A DNA stretch of 64,000 bases from CAWARU01 sp963784575 (GCA_963784575.1 CAWARU010000001.1:3658001-3722000), one strand, 5' to 3'. Positions 1 to 9,270 are shown, numbered from the stretch's first letter. The notes: generated by a model from the letters alone, not told the origin. Numbers and translations are program-made.

Positions 1-388
1 CCCCGCGTTTCCGCTTTATCCAAGAACAAAGTTCAATTGCCTATTTGTAAAGAGGTTATAACATAGCATTTATTTTATTTCTTTAGGATTTTTGTAGCCC
101 AATCATATTTTGAAGCTTCTTTGAGAACATAAAATGCTTTTAAATTCTTTTAGCTAGATTAAGAAAACGTAAGGCCTGATCAATCAAATTCGTGTATTTC
201 ACCCTAGTTATTCTATTTTATTTCATTGACAAAACTTCCGAAATATGGCATCATTCTAACTTTAATCGAACTTAATTATTTCATAATTATATGAATTTAT
301 TGAATAAAATATACTTATTAGCTCATTAATAACAGCTAATCAATAGCAAATAACTAGCAATATAGCAATTAAGAAGAGGAGGTAGCTT
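1..388. other. Intergenic, no gene seen
   Basis: AT-rich sequence without a convincing reading frame on either strand. It ends in a strong ribosome-binding site (AGGAGG about 7 nt before the ATG at 389), so it probably holds the promoter of the small gene that follows. No RNA gene or repeat is recognised. Confidence 0.5.
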
Positions 389-583
389 ATGTTAAACAAT
401 CCTAAATTTAGATTAACTCCTAGACAAACCTATTATCTTAAAAACACCAATGCGTGGTTAATGGGATTTGCACTCTCCTTTGCGCTTGGCTACATGATGT
501 TTCGCGGCAATTTGCTGTATAGTGCTATATTAGCAATTTCAATTCCGACGCTACCTTTGATAGCTGCAAAATATATTAAGTAA
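389..583 (+). CDS. Small two-helix membrane protein
   Basis: A 64-residue product of unknown function. Two hydrophobic stretches are visible (about residues 22-38 and 42-59), separated by a short polar turn containing RGN, with a basic N-terminus (RLTPRQ) and a Lys at the C-terminal end. This suggests a hairpin inner-membrane protein. The start is supported by an unusually good AGGAGG Shine-Dalgarno. It stands alone: the downstream transporter is on the other strand and ends 29 bp away. I recognise no family. Its reality rests on the ribosome-binding site and the membrane pattern. Confidence 0.65.
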   Translation: MLNNPKFRLTPRQTYYLKNTNAWLMGFALSFALGYMMFRGNLLYSAILAISIPTLPLIAAKYIK

Positions 584-611
584 TCTAGCCTCCAGCTTGT
601 TTGTTCGCGTC

Positions 612-1913
612 TTAGCGTCCTTCCGGTGCAAGCTCAAATAGATCTCTTTGTGCTTGCGCCGACCTAATTTTTCGTAGATTCACAATTGCAATCAAGGTAC
701 ACGCGCTCGCAATGATAATTAACACTGAAGGTATTTCGATGTTACCGGTTTTTTCTACTAAATAAGTAGCAAGCATCGGACTGAATCCGCCAAAGACAGC
801 ATTGCCAAGATTCAAAGCCAGTGCAATCGCACTAAACCGAAGTGCCGCAGGAAAAGTTTCCACCATAAAAAGCGGTCTGGGTCCAAAGCAAAAGCCTAAA
901 GCAATCGCCATCAGACACATCATGCCTATTTGGGCTGGCAAATCAAAATGATTTAGCGCGTAGAAAGTTGGGTATGCGAGCAGAATACAGCCAATACATC
1001 CTATAAAATACAATTTAACTTTATCAAAATAGTCACACAGCGTCGCACACACAAAAGTTGCGAAAGTGATGGTCAGCAATACTATGGTGTTAACCAAATA
1101 AGCATCGGAACCAGGAAGTTTACCAAGCAGTGTGGTCTGATTTGGGATGAAAACAATCAGAGTGTAGTAACCTACAGGATTGATGGTAACGAGCAGTGTT
1201 GAAAGCAACAGTGTTTTTGGTGAAGTTTTAAGCAAGTGCTTCAAAGGCGACTTCAAAGGTTTTTTCTCTGCTATCGCTGCAAACTCGAGAGACTCTGATA
1301 AATGAGATCTGATGTAAATTGCCATAAAGGAAAGCAGCAAGCCGCTTAAAAACGGCAGGCGCCAAGCAAAACTTGAGAGTTCCGAGCTGCTAAAGAATCC
1401 ATGGAGTGCTGCAACACAAAGTGATCCGAGCACCATTCCCACATAACAACCAATGTCTGCCCAGCAGCTGAAAAATCCTTTCTTACCAGGTGATCCTTGT
1501 TCTACCAGATACACAATCGATCCCGTAAATTCTCCTCCAATAGAAAGGCCCTGAAAGATTCTGCATGTCACCAATAAAAGGGGGGCGGCTATGCCGATGC
1601 TCTGGTAGCTTGGTAAAAGTCCAATGAGAAAAGTAGGCAAGGCCATCATGAGACTCGAAGCAACTAATGCTGCTTTGCGGCCATAAGTATCTCCGATATG
1701 ACCAAACAAAATGGCACCTAATGGCCTGAATAAGAAACCAATCGCAAAAACGCTGTAAGTTAATAAAATAGAAGTGAATTGATTGGAAGAAGGGAAAAAT
1801 TCTGCAGCTAAAACAGGGGCCAAATATCCATAGACTGCAAAATCAAACCATTCCAGAATGTTGCCAGTTAGACAGCTTAGTATTATTTTGGATTTTTCTG
1901 AACGCATCATCAT
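612..1913 (-). CDS. MFS transporter, metabolite:H+ symporter type
   Basis: A 433-residue inner-membrane protein with about 12 hydrophobic segments. The N-terminus (GNILEWFDFAVYGYLAPVL) and the loop 2-3 motif GHIGDTYGRKAAL are typical of the metabolite:H+ symporter branch of the major facilitator superfamily (ProP, KgtP, ShiA relatives). The signature GEFTGSIVYLVE in helix 4-5 also fits. Substrates in this branch are osmolytes, dicarboxylates or aromatic acids, and the actual substrate cannot be told from sequence. The start MMM follows AAGGAGG at 7-8 nt spacing on the minus strand. The gene is monocistronic, with a 148-bp palindromic repeat immediately upstream. Confidence 0.88.
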   Translation of the reverse strand: MMMRSEKSKIILSCLTGNILEWFDFAVYGYLAPVLAAEFFPSSNQFTSILLTYSVFAIGFLFRPLGAILFGHIGDTYGRKAALVASSLMMALPTFLIGLLPSYQSIGIAAPLLLVTCRIFQGLSIGGEFTGSIVYLVEQGSPGKKGFFSCWADIGCYVGMVLGSLCVAALHGFFSSSELSSFAWRLPFLSGLLLSFMAIYIRSHLSESLEFAAIAEKKPLKSPLKHLLKTSPKTLLLSTLLVTINPVGYYTLIVFIPNQTTLLGKLPGSDAYLVNTIVLLTITFATFVCATLCDYFDKVKLYFIGCIGCILLAYPTFYALNHFDLPAQIGMMCLMAIALGFCFGPRPLFMVETFPAALRFSAIALALNLGNAVFGGFSPMLATYLVEKTGNIEIPSVLIIIASACTLIAIVNLRKIRSAQAQRDLFELAPEGR

Positions 1914-1972
1914 AAATCCTCCTTGAGTCTTATGCTTGCTAGTTCTTTTATACTCTTCTTTTTTGAAAAAAA

Positions 1973-2120
1973 CTAGGGCCTGTTGACAATTCTACTATGT
2001 TGGCCATAAATCATTGATTTCTTGTGCTCCGTTGCTCATTTATTTCAATATAAACTGCGCTACGGTGCTCAGAAATCAATGATTTCTGGCTCAACCTAGC
2101 GAATTGTCAACAGGCCCTAG
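1973..2120. repeat. 148-bp palindromic repeat element with perfect 20-bp ends
   Basis: The first 20 bases (1973-1992, starting ctagggcctgttgac) are the exact reverse complement of the last 20 (2101-2120). A second inverted pair lies inside: atcattgatttct near 2010 and aaatcaatgatttct near 2071. The element fills the gap between the divergent upstream end of the transporter gene and the stop of the phosphofructokinase gene. This is the shape of a small non-autonomous element or REP-like hairpin. Both arms contain TTGACA, a -35-like hexamer. A similar but imperfect arm occurs at 22461-22478. Confidence 0.8.
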
Positions 2121-2125
2121 AGTTT

Positions 2126-3382
2126 TTAAACCCAGGGATCTAATTTCTTTTCAATCATTAAATTCTTTAAGCGAACATAATTCGGCAAACCATCTCGATA
2201 CGGAGGATAAGCCTCGCCCTGTATCAGCGGCAAAATATAATCGCGGCATTCCTCTGTGATATGAAATCCATCTTCACTGATGTAGCTCCTTGGCAGCTTC
2301 TTTTCTTGATTTGCAACTTCCTTTAAATCAACTTCACCAATACGCCATTTCAGAGGCTTATTGCTTTCTCGAATGATGATTGGCATAACGGCATTCTTAC
2401 CTTGTTCTGCAAATTCAAATGCCGCTTTGCCGAGTGCGTATGCCTGCTCGAGATCTACATAGGAAGCAATATGCCGTGCAGAACGCTGTAAGTAATCTGC
2501 GATGGCATAATGAAATTTCAGATTCAATTTTTGCTTCACAATTTCTGCAAGTCTTTGTGCTACGCCACCGAGTTGCGCGTGACCAAAAGCATCTTTGCTT
2601 TCCGATTCAGATAGAAATTTGCCATCAGCTCCTTTGATGCCTTCTGATGCGACTACAGTGCAATAGCCATATTTCGCGACAGTTTCTTTTACGCGCTCGC
2701 AAAATTTGTCTTCATCGAAGCTTATTTCTGGAAACAAAATGACATGTGGCGGCATGCCTTCCGACTCACTACTCAAACCGCTTGCTGCAGCAATCCAACC
2801 GGCATGGCGCCCCATCACCTCGAGTATGAAGACTTTGGTTGAGGAACTTGCCATAGATGCGACATCGAATCCTGCTTCGCGAATCGAAACAGCGACATAT
2901 TTTGCAACAGAACCGAAACCAGGAGAATTGTCAGTGAAAGGTAGATCATTATCAATGGTTTTCGGGATCCCAATACAAATAACAGGATATCCCAATTCTT
3001 TGCTGACTTCCGAAATTTTGTAGGCAGTGTCCTGTGAATCTCCTCCACCGTTGTAAAAGAAATAACCAATGTTATGTGTTTTAAAGACTTCTACAATGCG
3101 GTGATACTCTGCCGGTTGTTCTTTAAAACTCTTTAATTTATAGCGGCAAGATCCGAAGGCACCGCCCGGTGTATACTTCAAAGCAGAAATATCGTGGGGG
3201 TCTTCTAAAGAAGTGTCAAATAATTCTTCTGCTAAAACACCCATAATACCATTGCGGGCCGCAAAAACTTTTGCGATAGTAGAGGAATGCTGAGCGGTTT
3301 CGAGCAGGCCGCAGGCAGTTGCATTAATCACTGCTGTGACGCCGCCAGATTGGGCGTATAAAGCGTTAGTTTGGAACAACAT
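2126..3382 (-). CDS. pfp: Diphosphate-dependent 6-phosphofructokinase
   Basis: Phosphorylates fructose 6-phosphate to fructose 1,6-bisphosphate using pyrophosphate, reversibly, in the cytoplasm. The 418-residue protein has the phosphofructokinase fold signatures: nucleotide/PPi loop YNGGGDSQDT (residues about 110-119), catalytic PKTIDND (140-146) and MGRHAGW (190-196). The Asp-Ser after the glycines and the Lys of PKTIDND are the substitutions known to favour PPi over ATP, so PPi use is inferred from family knowledge. A near-consensus GAGGT precedes the ATG. The gene is single and divergent from mpl. Many Legionellales use this enzyme in place of ATP-PfkA. It fits the sugar-phosphate cluster at 54-64 kb. 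Confidence 0.9.
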   Translation of the reverse strand: MLFQTNALYAQSGGVTAVINATACGLLETAQHSSTIAKVFAARNGIMGVLAEELFDTSLEDPHDISALKYTPGGAFGSCRYKLKSFKEQPAEYHRIVEVFKTHNIGYFFYNGGGDSQDTAYKISEVSKELGYPVICIGIPKTIDNDLPFTDNSPGFGSVAKYVAVSIREAGFDVASMASSSTKVFILEVMGRHAGWIAAASGLSSESEGMPPHVILFPEISFDEDKFCERVKETVAKYGYCTVVASEGIKGADGKFLSESESKDAFGHAQLGGVAQRLAEIVKQKLNLKFHYAIADYLQRSARHIASYVDLEQAYALGKAAFEFAEQGKNAVMPIIIRESNKPLKWRIGEVDLKEVANQEKKLPRSYISEDGFHITEECRDYILPLIQGEAYPPYRDGLPNYVRLKNLMIEKKLDPWV

Positions 3383-3468
3383 AGAAGGGTACCTCGTAAA
3401 TGTAGGGGGTTAGGCCCGACTCCATTGTCCGACCCCATTGTCGACATTGTATCAAAGGAAAATTTAAT

Positions 3469-4914
3469 ATGCATGTTCATATTTTAGGCATCGCTGGAAC
3501 ATTTATGGGCGGTTTAGCGTTGTTGGCTAGAGAGCTAAATTTCAAAGTCACAGGATCCGATCAAGCTATTTATCCTCCCATGAGTAATCAATTGGCTGAC
3601 AGTGGCATTCAACTCACAGAAGGCTACGGCGCAGAACAATTGAATCCAATGCCAGACATTATTGTCGTTGGTAATGTGATGACACGTGGCATGCCAATCA
3701 TCGAAGCCATATTAAACCAAGGGATTCGGATGATATCTGGACCGCAATTCCTAGCCCAGTATATTTTGCCCAATCGTCATGTCTTAGCAGTTTCTGGCAC
3801 TCACGGCAAAACAACCACATCGAGTATGCTTGCCTGGATCTTAGAAGTGGCTTCACTGTCTCCGGGTTTTCTAATCGGCGGAATACCCAATAATTTTGGG
3901 ATATCTGCAAGGCTTGGCAAGATGCCTTATTTTGTATTGGAAGCAGATGAATATGACAGTGCTTTCTTTGATAAGCGATCCAAATTCATTCATTATGGAC
4001 CACGCACTTTGATCATTAATAATATTGAATATGATCATGCTGACATTTTTCCCAATCTTGCAGCAATTGAAACCCAATTTCATCACTTAGTTCGAACTAT
4101 ACCTGGTCAAGGCCTGATTGTGGCACCAGAGAATGATGCCACTGTTGATCGCGTGCTGAAAATGGGTTGTTGGACCCCAATTGCTCGATTTCAGGCGGCT
4201 ACGATTGAAAAACATGAAAAACATGAAAAGCATGAAAAACAGAGACTCACTGCAAAACTGTTATCCGAAGACGGCCGCAGTTTCGAAGTAAACCGCGGAC
4301 CCGAATGTTTAGCACAGCTGGAATGGTCCTTGCTTGGCAATCATAACGTCTCGAATGCACTGGCAGCGATGATTGCAGCAGAACATGTTGGAGTGCCGAT
4401 ATCTTTTTCAGCACAAGCACTTTGTCGTTTTGCAAGTGTGAAGCGGAGACTCGAAATTAAGGGTCAGCTGGAAGGGGTTGTGGTCTACGATGATTTCGCC
4501 CATCATCCAACCGCAATTGCCACAACACTTGCTGGTTTGCGAGCGAAAGTAGGTGAGAAGCCAAAAATCATTGCTGTATTAGAAATGCGTTCAAATACGA
4601 TGCGGGCTGGCGCGCATCAAGATCAACTGGCAAATTCCTTTAAAGATGCTACAGAGGTTTATTTTTTAAAATCCAAAGATATTGCCTGGGATCTTGATAA
4701 ATTGCTCGAGGCCGCACAAAAGTCAGGTGGTGTTTATACGGATGTGCAAAGTTTAGTGCTTGCTCTGAAGGAGAAAGTGAGGGCTGCGAATCAAGATCAA
4801 AGTCAGAGTCAAGGTCAACATCACATTGTTTTTATGAGCAATGGAGGCTTTGGGGGCATCCAAAAAATATTCTTGGATGCCCTGCAAAACCGTTTAGAAG
4901 CATTCCTCAGTTAG
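3469..4914 (+). CDS. mpl: UDP-MurNAc:tripeptide ligase (Mpl), murein recycling
   Basis: Ligates recycled L-Ala-gamma-D-Glu-meso-DAP tripeptide to UDP-N-acetylmuramate in the cytoplasm. The 481-residue protein has the Mur-ligase layout: N-terminal Rossmann loop HILGIAGTFMGGLALLA, central ATP loop SGTHGKTTTSSM (about residues 109-120), the EADEYDSAFFDKR motif (about 162-174) that separates Mpl from MurC, and a C-terminal domain with YDDFAHHP. Two oddities are visible. A KHE tripeptide is repeated about four times at 4207-4240, and a Gln/Ser run occurs at about 4790-4820; both look like replication-slippage insertions in surface loops. The 3' end overlaps the converging Asn-rich gene by 21 bp. 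Confidence 0.93.
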   Translation: MHVHILGIAGTFMGGLALLARELNFKVTGSDQAIYPPMSNQLADSGIQLTEGYGAEQLNPMPDIIVVGNVMTRGMPIIEAILNQGIRMISGPQFLAQYILPNRHVLAVSGTHGKTTTSSMLAWILEVASLSPGFLIGGIPNNFGISARLGKMPYFVLEADEYDSAFFDKRSKFIHYGPRTLIINNIEYDHADIFPNLAAIETQFHHLVRTIPGQGLIVAPENDATVDRVLKMGCWTPIARFQAATIEKHEKHEKHEKQRLTAKLLSEDGRSFEVNRGPECLAQLEWSLLGNHNVSNALAAMIAAEHVGVPISFSAQALCRFASVKRRLEIKGQLEGVVVYDDFAHHPTAIATTLAGLRAKVGEKPKIIAVLEMRSNTMRAGAHQDQLANSFKDATEVYFLKSKDIAWDLDKLLEAAQKSGGVYTDVQSLVLALKEKVRAANQDQSQSQGQHHIVFMSNGGFGGIQKIFLDALQNRLEAFLS

Positions 4915-5571
4915 AAGAAATGTTTCTTTTTGTTCTTGCTTCTTATCATTATTATTATGGTTAGTTTTTTGTTCCGTTGTCCCAACCGATTTATTATTCA
5001 GATCATTGTTATTAGAGTTTAAATTTTCATCATTCATCATTATTATAGTGTTCATTGAACTATTATTAGTGTCGCATGCATTATTATTATGACTATTGTA
5101 AACAACATTGTTCTTATGGTTTAACTGCTCATTATTATTATCAGTTGCCTTGGCATTATTATTATCTTTTGCATTCGCATTGTTATTATAAAAAGTACTA
5201 TTTTTGACATATAAATTATTATTATTTAAAGCTGCAACGATTAAATTATTATTATCAATATTATCAACTACATTATTATTATAGATTTCACTTTCATTAT
5301 TATTATAAATCGCTTCGACCATTCTATTGGAATTATTATTACCCTTAATAGGTTTTTCAATAACAATATTATTATTATCAGTGTTTAAAAAATTACTATT
5401 ATAGCTAGCGTTATAGGAATTCTTGGCAACTGGATTTTGAGAAACAGTTTTACGACTACGACGATTGATGTATAAATCATCATTATAATAATTTGAAGTA
5501 GCTTCAAATAGCAGTGAGATCATATCACTACAATTGTTGCCTAGGGTGCAGCCGTATGTTATTAGTTCCAT
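4894..5571 (-). CDS. Asparagine-triplet repeat protein
   Basis: A 225-residue product of no recognised family. From residue 66 on, about a dozen Asn-Asn-Asn triplets (one of four Asn) recur every 8-13 residues, e.g. at 66-68, 78-80, 90-92, 98-100, 107-109, 129-131, 137-139, 145-147, 162-164, 187-189 and 206-208. Short variable peptides separate them, and the tail is charged (KKQEQKE). Nearly all triplets are AAT codons, so the DNA shows regularly spaced ATTATTATT on the plus strand. The N-terminal 60 residues are more ordinary and contain two Cys. AAGGAT sits about 8 nt before the ATG, and the gene lies 17 bp after the 330-residue gene, so they probably form an operon. It overlaps the mpl stop by 21 bp. 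An Asn-rich secreted or aggregating protein is possible, but the function is unknown. Confidence 0.6.
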   Translation of the reverse strand: MELITYGCTLGNNCSDMISLLFEATSNYYNDDLYINRRSRKTVSQNPVAKNSYNASYNSNFLNTDNNNIVIEKPIKGNNNSNRMVEAIYNNNESEIYNNNVVDNIDNNNLIVAALNNNNLYVKNSTFYNNNANAKDNNNAKATDNNNEQLNHKNNVVYNSHNNNACDTNNSSMNTIIMMNDENLNSNNNDLNNKSVGTTEQKTNHNNNDKKQEQKETFLLTEECF

Positions 5572-5588
5572 TTCTCAATATCCTTAAA

Positions 5589-6575
5589 TTAAGCCTGAAG
5601 CAAACCGCGAGACATCACCATCGCCTGACCCGAACTGGTGGCATCTGCCAAAACCAGGACTTCTGATGGAGATTCAAGTCTGGTGCTAAATGGGTCAGCA
5701 ATCTCCTGATCTGAATCTGAATCTTTGCGCGGTTCGCGAGTTTGTGCCAGCGCTTGTGCAGTGCCTTTTGCATGAGTGCCAGCAAATCCCGGTAAATAAC
5801 CGATCGCTACTTTCTTTGCATCTTGTTCTTTTGAGGCATCTTTGCTGTCTGATGCAATGGCTCCGAGGACGCTGAATTCATCTGCTAATTTTTTAATTTC
5901 TGCTGAAGTCGGAAGTACTGATTTTGCGGCAGGTTTGGTGAAAACCAGAGTAGGATCTATTCCAAAAGTTTTCAGACGCTTTTGGGTTAATGGTGTTAGA
6001 GTTGTCACAACATTAGAAGGATCTGCAGCAGGATCAGCACATTTTTCTAAATATTGTCGTCGCTGCATCATGCGTTCCAGGTCGCCACTTTTTGCCTTAT
6101 AAGGCATTTTCAAGAGTTCATCAAATTTTGCCTTTTTGGAATAAACATGTTTGCAAAATTCTTTGAGTTCTTTGCTGTTTTCAAAATTGATGGCAATTTG
6201 AATGACGAGACAAATGTATTCGATTTGTGATTCTCTTGTGGTTCTGTTCTTCATCGTATTCCAAGCACGGATTTCTTCTCTTGCCATAGGGCCGTCAAAC
6301 GAACCATGCTCTGGTTTTGGATTATTGCCGCGTAAGGCTTGAGCAAAGAATCTATAAAGATCGCTTAGTATCGTTGAATCTTCTGAATATAAATCTCCAC
6401 CGACCTTTTTGGTCCATAAATCTTTACCGAGTCCTTTTCTCACTTTTCCTGCTGGTCCAACTGCAAGTTCGAAGGCATCATTTAAGGCTTTTCCGGTGGG
6501 ATCAGCGATACCACGCTTCAACGCCTCTATCATGTCATTCTGTAAGTCTTTGGCAGTTTTTTCAGCAGTCTTCAT
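5589..6575 (-). CDS. Uncharacterised soluble protein, operon partner of Asn-rich gene
   Basis: About 328 residues, with no family I recognise, no signal peptide and no membrane segment. The N-terminal two thirds are Lys-rich and look mainly helical (RMMQRRQYLEKC, ELKEFCKHVYSKKAKFDELL). The C-terminal third is richer in Ser/Asp/Ala (KDSDSDQE) and probably flexible. I prefer the second ATG (6575): AAGGAA abuts the first ATG at 6581 but lies 6 nt from the second. A 17-bp gap to the Asn-triplet gene suggests co-transcription. Given the other host-interaction candidates in the window, an effector role is possible but is pure inference. Confidence 0.7.
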   Translation of the reverse strand: MKTAEKTAKDLQNDMIEALKRGIADPTGKALNDAFELAVGPAGKVRKGLGKDLWTKKVGGDLYSEDSTILSDLYRFFAQALRGNNPKPEHGSFDGPMAREEIRAWNTMKNRTTRESQIEYICLVIQIAINFENSKELKEFCKHVYSKKAKFDELLKMPYKAKSGDLERMMQRRQYLEKCADPAADPSNVVTTLTPLTQKRLKTFGIDPTLVFTKPAAKSVLPTSAEIKKLADEFSVLGAIASDSKDASKEQDAKKVAIGYLPGFAGTHAKGTAQALAQTREPRKDSDSDQEIADPFSTRLESPSEVLVLADATSSGQAMVMSRGLLQA

Positions 6576-6581
6576 ATACAT

Positions 6582-6977
6582 TTCCTTTCAATCAAAAAAT
6601 CACGATATTCAAGAACGATATTACAGTCACAGCCAGTAGTTATAAGTTAGCATTCCAAATATTAGCCGATTTTTCCCGTCATTTATTAACTACTGAATAC
6701 TTCATCTCCTACTTGAGGCAATCTTGCCAGACTTTATTTTGTAAGTCAAGGCTTACAAGAAAATAATCTTTTGGATTACAAATGGGGTGTCTAATTGCTT
6801 GTAGGATTATGATCAAAATGCTTAAAGAAGAGCTGGGGAAAGGGACAAAAAGGGTCGGCAGAAGGAAAAGCTTAGGCTGGATCGGACATAATTTTATTAA
6901 AAAATCAATATGTTATGGTCTGTACATTAAAATAAAAATTAATTCATCGTATTAGCGAGTAGTTTCCCGCCTCTGCG
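6582..6977. other. Intergenic, about 400 bp
   Basis: Between the start of the 330-residue gene and the stop of the DedA-PAP2 gene. No convincing ORF, RNA gene or repeat is seen; frames here are short and antisense. It presumably holds the promoter of the two-gene operon to its left. Confidence 0.45.
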
Positions 6978-8981
6978 CTATTTTCCTTTAATTAATAGTA
7001 TCTGTTTAAGATTTGGTGAAGAAGTTGGACGACTTTCTATCATTATGTTAGGATATTTTCGCATTTCATTTTTGAATTGATTGACAATATCATCCTGAAA
7101 TTCAGACTCTAAATAAATTGATACCAAAGGCAATGGGTGGCTTAAACTCTCAATTCGTAACGTGCCAACCCAAAGTGTTCTGCCATCATTGCCCACAAAA
7201 TCAGAATTCCAAAGTTGCAGCACCAATCGATCTGTATTATCAAGCGATTTACCCATCACTAATACCGGCAGTCTGTCACGATGGAATCTGGGCAAAACTG
7301 GCATAGTCAAGGGAGGAACAGTGTCCGAAAGAAATGTCAAAGTGGATTGAAGATTAAGTTCATGTAAAGGTTCCCAACCGTGCTGTTCCAGTAGCTTCCG
7401 TATTGCGTCCATGTTTCCGAGCCATTGAATATCAAAATAAGTCGCTACCCTTTTTATTGCACCAGAACGATAAAATTCATAACCGTTTTTCTGATCTTTC
7501 CACCAATCGTTGACATCCAATTCATTGGTGGTCCATTGTCTCACCATATCAAGACGAGTTTTAGGATAGACTTTAATTGTGTAAAAAGTCATCATGATGC
7601 ACAACATAATCAATCCTGGAATCAGAATATCTGTTAGAGGAGGAATTTTATGTTCTATTCGTCGAAAAATTAAAATCCCCAATGAAACGAAAGCAGCACC
7701 TAGAGTGACTCCACCCAGAATATCGGTAAACCAGTGTGCTCCCAAATAAACTCTTGAAATGCAAATAATTAAAATTAAGGGAATGCAGATTGCCCAAGGT
7801 ATCCAACGATGATTTTTGGCCACAGCATGTTGGATAAATGCTGCTGCCAAGCCATAGACCAGAGTAGCAGTTAAACAATGGCCGCTTGGAAATGAAAATT
7901 CATGACTCAACTTCACCAGGCCTTCCGGTCGTGGCATCGCCACTATGCTGCGCAATAAATAGCCTGTTGCCTCACCTGCGCCTATGGTACCAAGCCAGCA
8001 GAACATAGCAATGTAACGTTTTTTCCACAGCAGCCAAAGACCGACAACTGCGGCCACCGGCAACAAAATACTGGCCTGCCCAAGCCCAGTGATGAGAGTT
8101 GCCCAGTTGACCACTTGATCATTATAAAGAGGTCTCAAGAGTTGATAGACAGGTTCATTCCATTTTGCAATGCCGATGCCTTCATAGACGTTATAAGCGA
8201 TAGCAATAAATGCAGTACCGAAGATGATAAAGAGTAATGCGGTGCCCAATTGTCCTTCTTCGGTGCCTTGGGCTGTAGCAAGAATTTTATGCAGCCACGG
8301 CAAGCGGTTGGATTGCTGCCAATTGCGCCACCATTTTGCGAGTATATTGCTGATAATGTTGCCAATCCACACCCCAATTTTTAACAACAAAACATAAAGG
8401 ATCCATAAAATTAACAATATGATAAGGATTAAGAGTACTATGCGCCGTGCTACCTCAGGTGAAAGCGTTCCTAAAGAAACACCAATTAATATGCCAGGTA
8501 AGCTATAGAGTGGTGCCCAAGCAATCGCAGACAGAATATTAAATATGAGGAAGCGGCGCGGCGGCATATCCATCATGCCAGCGATGACCGGAATCATGGG
8601 ACGCACAGGCCCTACGAAGCGTCCAAAAATGATACTCTTGCCGCCATGGTTTTCAAAGAATTTTTCACCGCGCTTTAATAGGACCGGAAATTTGTTGAAA
8701 GGCCAAAAGTCTCTAAGATGTTCGTGATAGTGATGCCCCAGCCAATAACTGATGCCATCACCAGCAATGGCTCCGAGAATGGCCCAGATTAAGGTGCCCC
8801 AAAAAGGTAGGACTCCTGCGCCCATCATGGCACCGATAGCAGTCATCATGACAACACCAGGAACTAATAGCCCGACAACCGCCAAGGATTCGGAAAGAGA
8901 AATGATGAATACTGCGAACCCTGCTAAGTGCGGGTGTTCCTGTATCCAATGTAAAAAAGGTTGTACCGATTCGTAAGTCAT
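6978..8981 (-). CDS. DedA / PAP2 phosphatase / LssY-like fusion membrane protein
   Basis: A 667-residue inner-membrane protein joining three domains. Residues about 1-210 are a DedA (SNARE-associated/VTT) domain, with GDGISYWLGHHYHE and FGRFVGPVRPMIPVIAG, a family linked to lipid scrambling. Residues about 240-440 are a PAP2-type acid phosphatase with its three motifs: MPRPEGL region, FPSGH, and SRVYLGAHWFTDILGG; this would dephosphorylate a lipid phosphate or pyrophosphate. Residues about 480-667 resemble the soluble LssY C-terminal domain named from Legionella. The combination suggests coupling of lipid movement to dephosphorylation at the membrane. All PAP2 catalytic residues appear present. 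The gene is monocistronic. Confidence 0.88.
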   Translation of the reverse strand: MTYESVQPFLHWIQEHPHLAGFAVFIISLSESLAVVGLLVPGVVMMTAIGAMMGAGVLPFWGTLIWAILGAIAGDGISYWLGHHYHEHLRDFWPFNKFPVLLKRGEKFFENHGGKSIIFGRFVGPVRPMIPVIAGMMDMPPRRFLIFNILSAIAWAPLYSLPGILIGVSLGTLSPEVARRIVLLILIILLILWILYVLLLKIGVWIGNIISNILAKWWRNWQQSNRLPWLHKILATAQGTEEGQLGTALLFIIFGTAFIAIAYNVYEGIGIAKWNEPVYQLLRPLYNDQVVNWATLITGLGQASILLPVAAVVGLWLLWKKRYIAMFCWLGTIGAGEATGYLLRSIVAMPRPEGLVKLSHEFSFPSGHCLTATLVYGLAAAFIQHAVAKNHRWIPWAICIPLILIICISRVYLGAHWFTDILGGVTLGAAFVSLGILIFRRIEHKIPPLTDILIPGLIMLCIMMTFYTIKVYPKTRLDMVRQWTTNELDVNDWWKDQKNGYEFYRSGAIKRVATYFDIQWLGNMDAIRKLLEQHGWEPLHELNLQSTLTFLSDTVPPLTMPVLPRFHRDRLPVLVMGKSLDNTDRLVLQLWNSDFVGNDGRTLWVGTLRIESLSHPLPLVSIYLESEFQDDIVNQFKNEMRKYPNIMIESRPTSSPNLKQILLIKGK

Positions 8982-9221
8982 TTATAAATCAACTAACTCA
9001 ATTTTGATAGAGTAATTTAAGTCAAAAAGTATAAAGTTCATTCTAGCGATAATTAGCTAGTTCATCAATATTGTGACCTTATTATAATTTGAATATAGTT
9101 TGAACCTGTACTTTTTCTAGACATTTTTTTCTGATAACTTCATAATGACCCAAATAATGAGACCAATTAATATATACTGGTTAAAATAATTAAGATAATT
9201 AACTTTAAAACTCTACGGTGA

Positions 9222-9270
9222 GAGGCTATTAGGGGCAATTACTATTAGAGGCTATTATCGAGGCTATTAA
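9222..9270 (+). promoter_or_regulatory. Triple gaggctatta repeat ending in the ribosome-binding site
   Basis: The decamer gaggctatta occurs at 9222-9231, 9248-9257 and 9260-9269, the last copy ending one base before the ATG of the ankyrin gene and supplying GAGG as Shine-Dalgarno. It could be a regulatory protein site or a slippage product of the leader; the sequence cannot say which. Confidence 0.4.

Noticed and set aside
4894..5571. CRISPR-like array because of the regular ATTATTATT spacing
   Set aside because: The repeated unit is only about 9-10 bp, spacings vary in multiples of three, and a single long frame explains the pattern.
6317..6766. 149-residue plus-strand ORF across the start of the 330-residue gene
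   Set aside because: Antisense to a supported gene, no Shine-Dalgarno, composition unlike protein; treated as a shadow.
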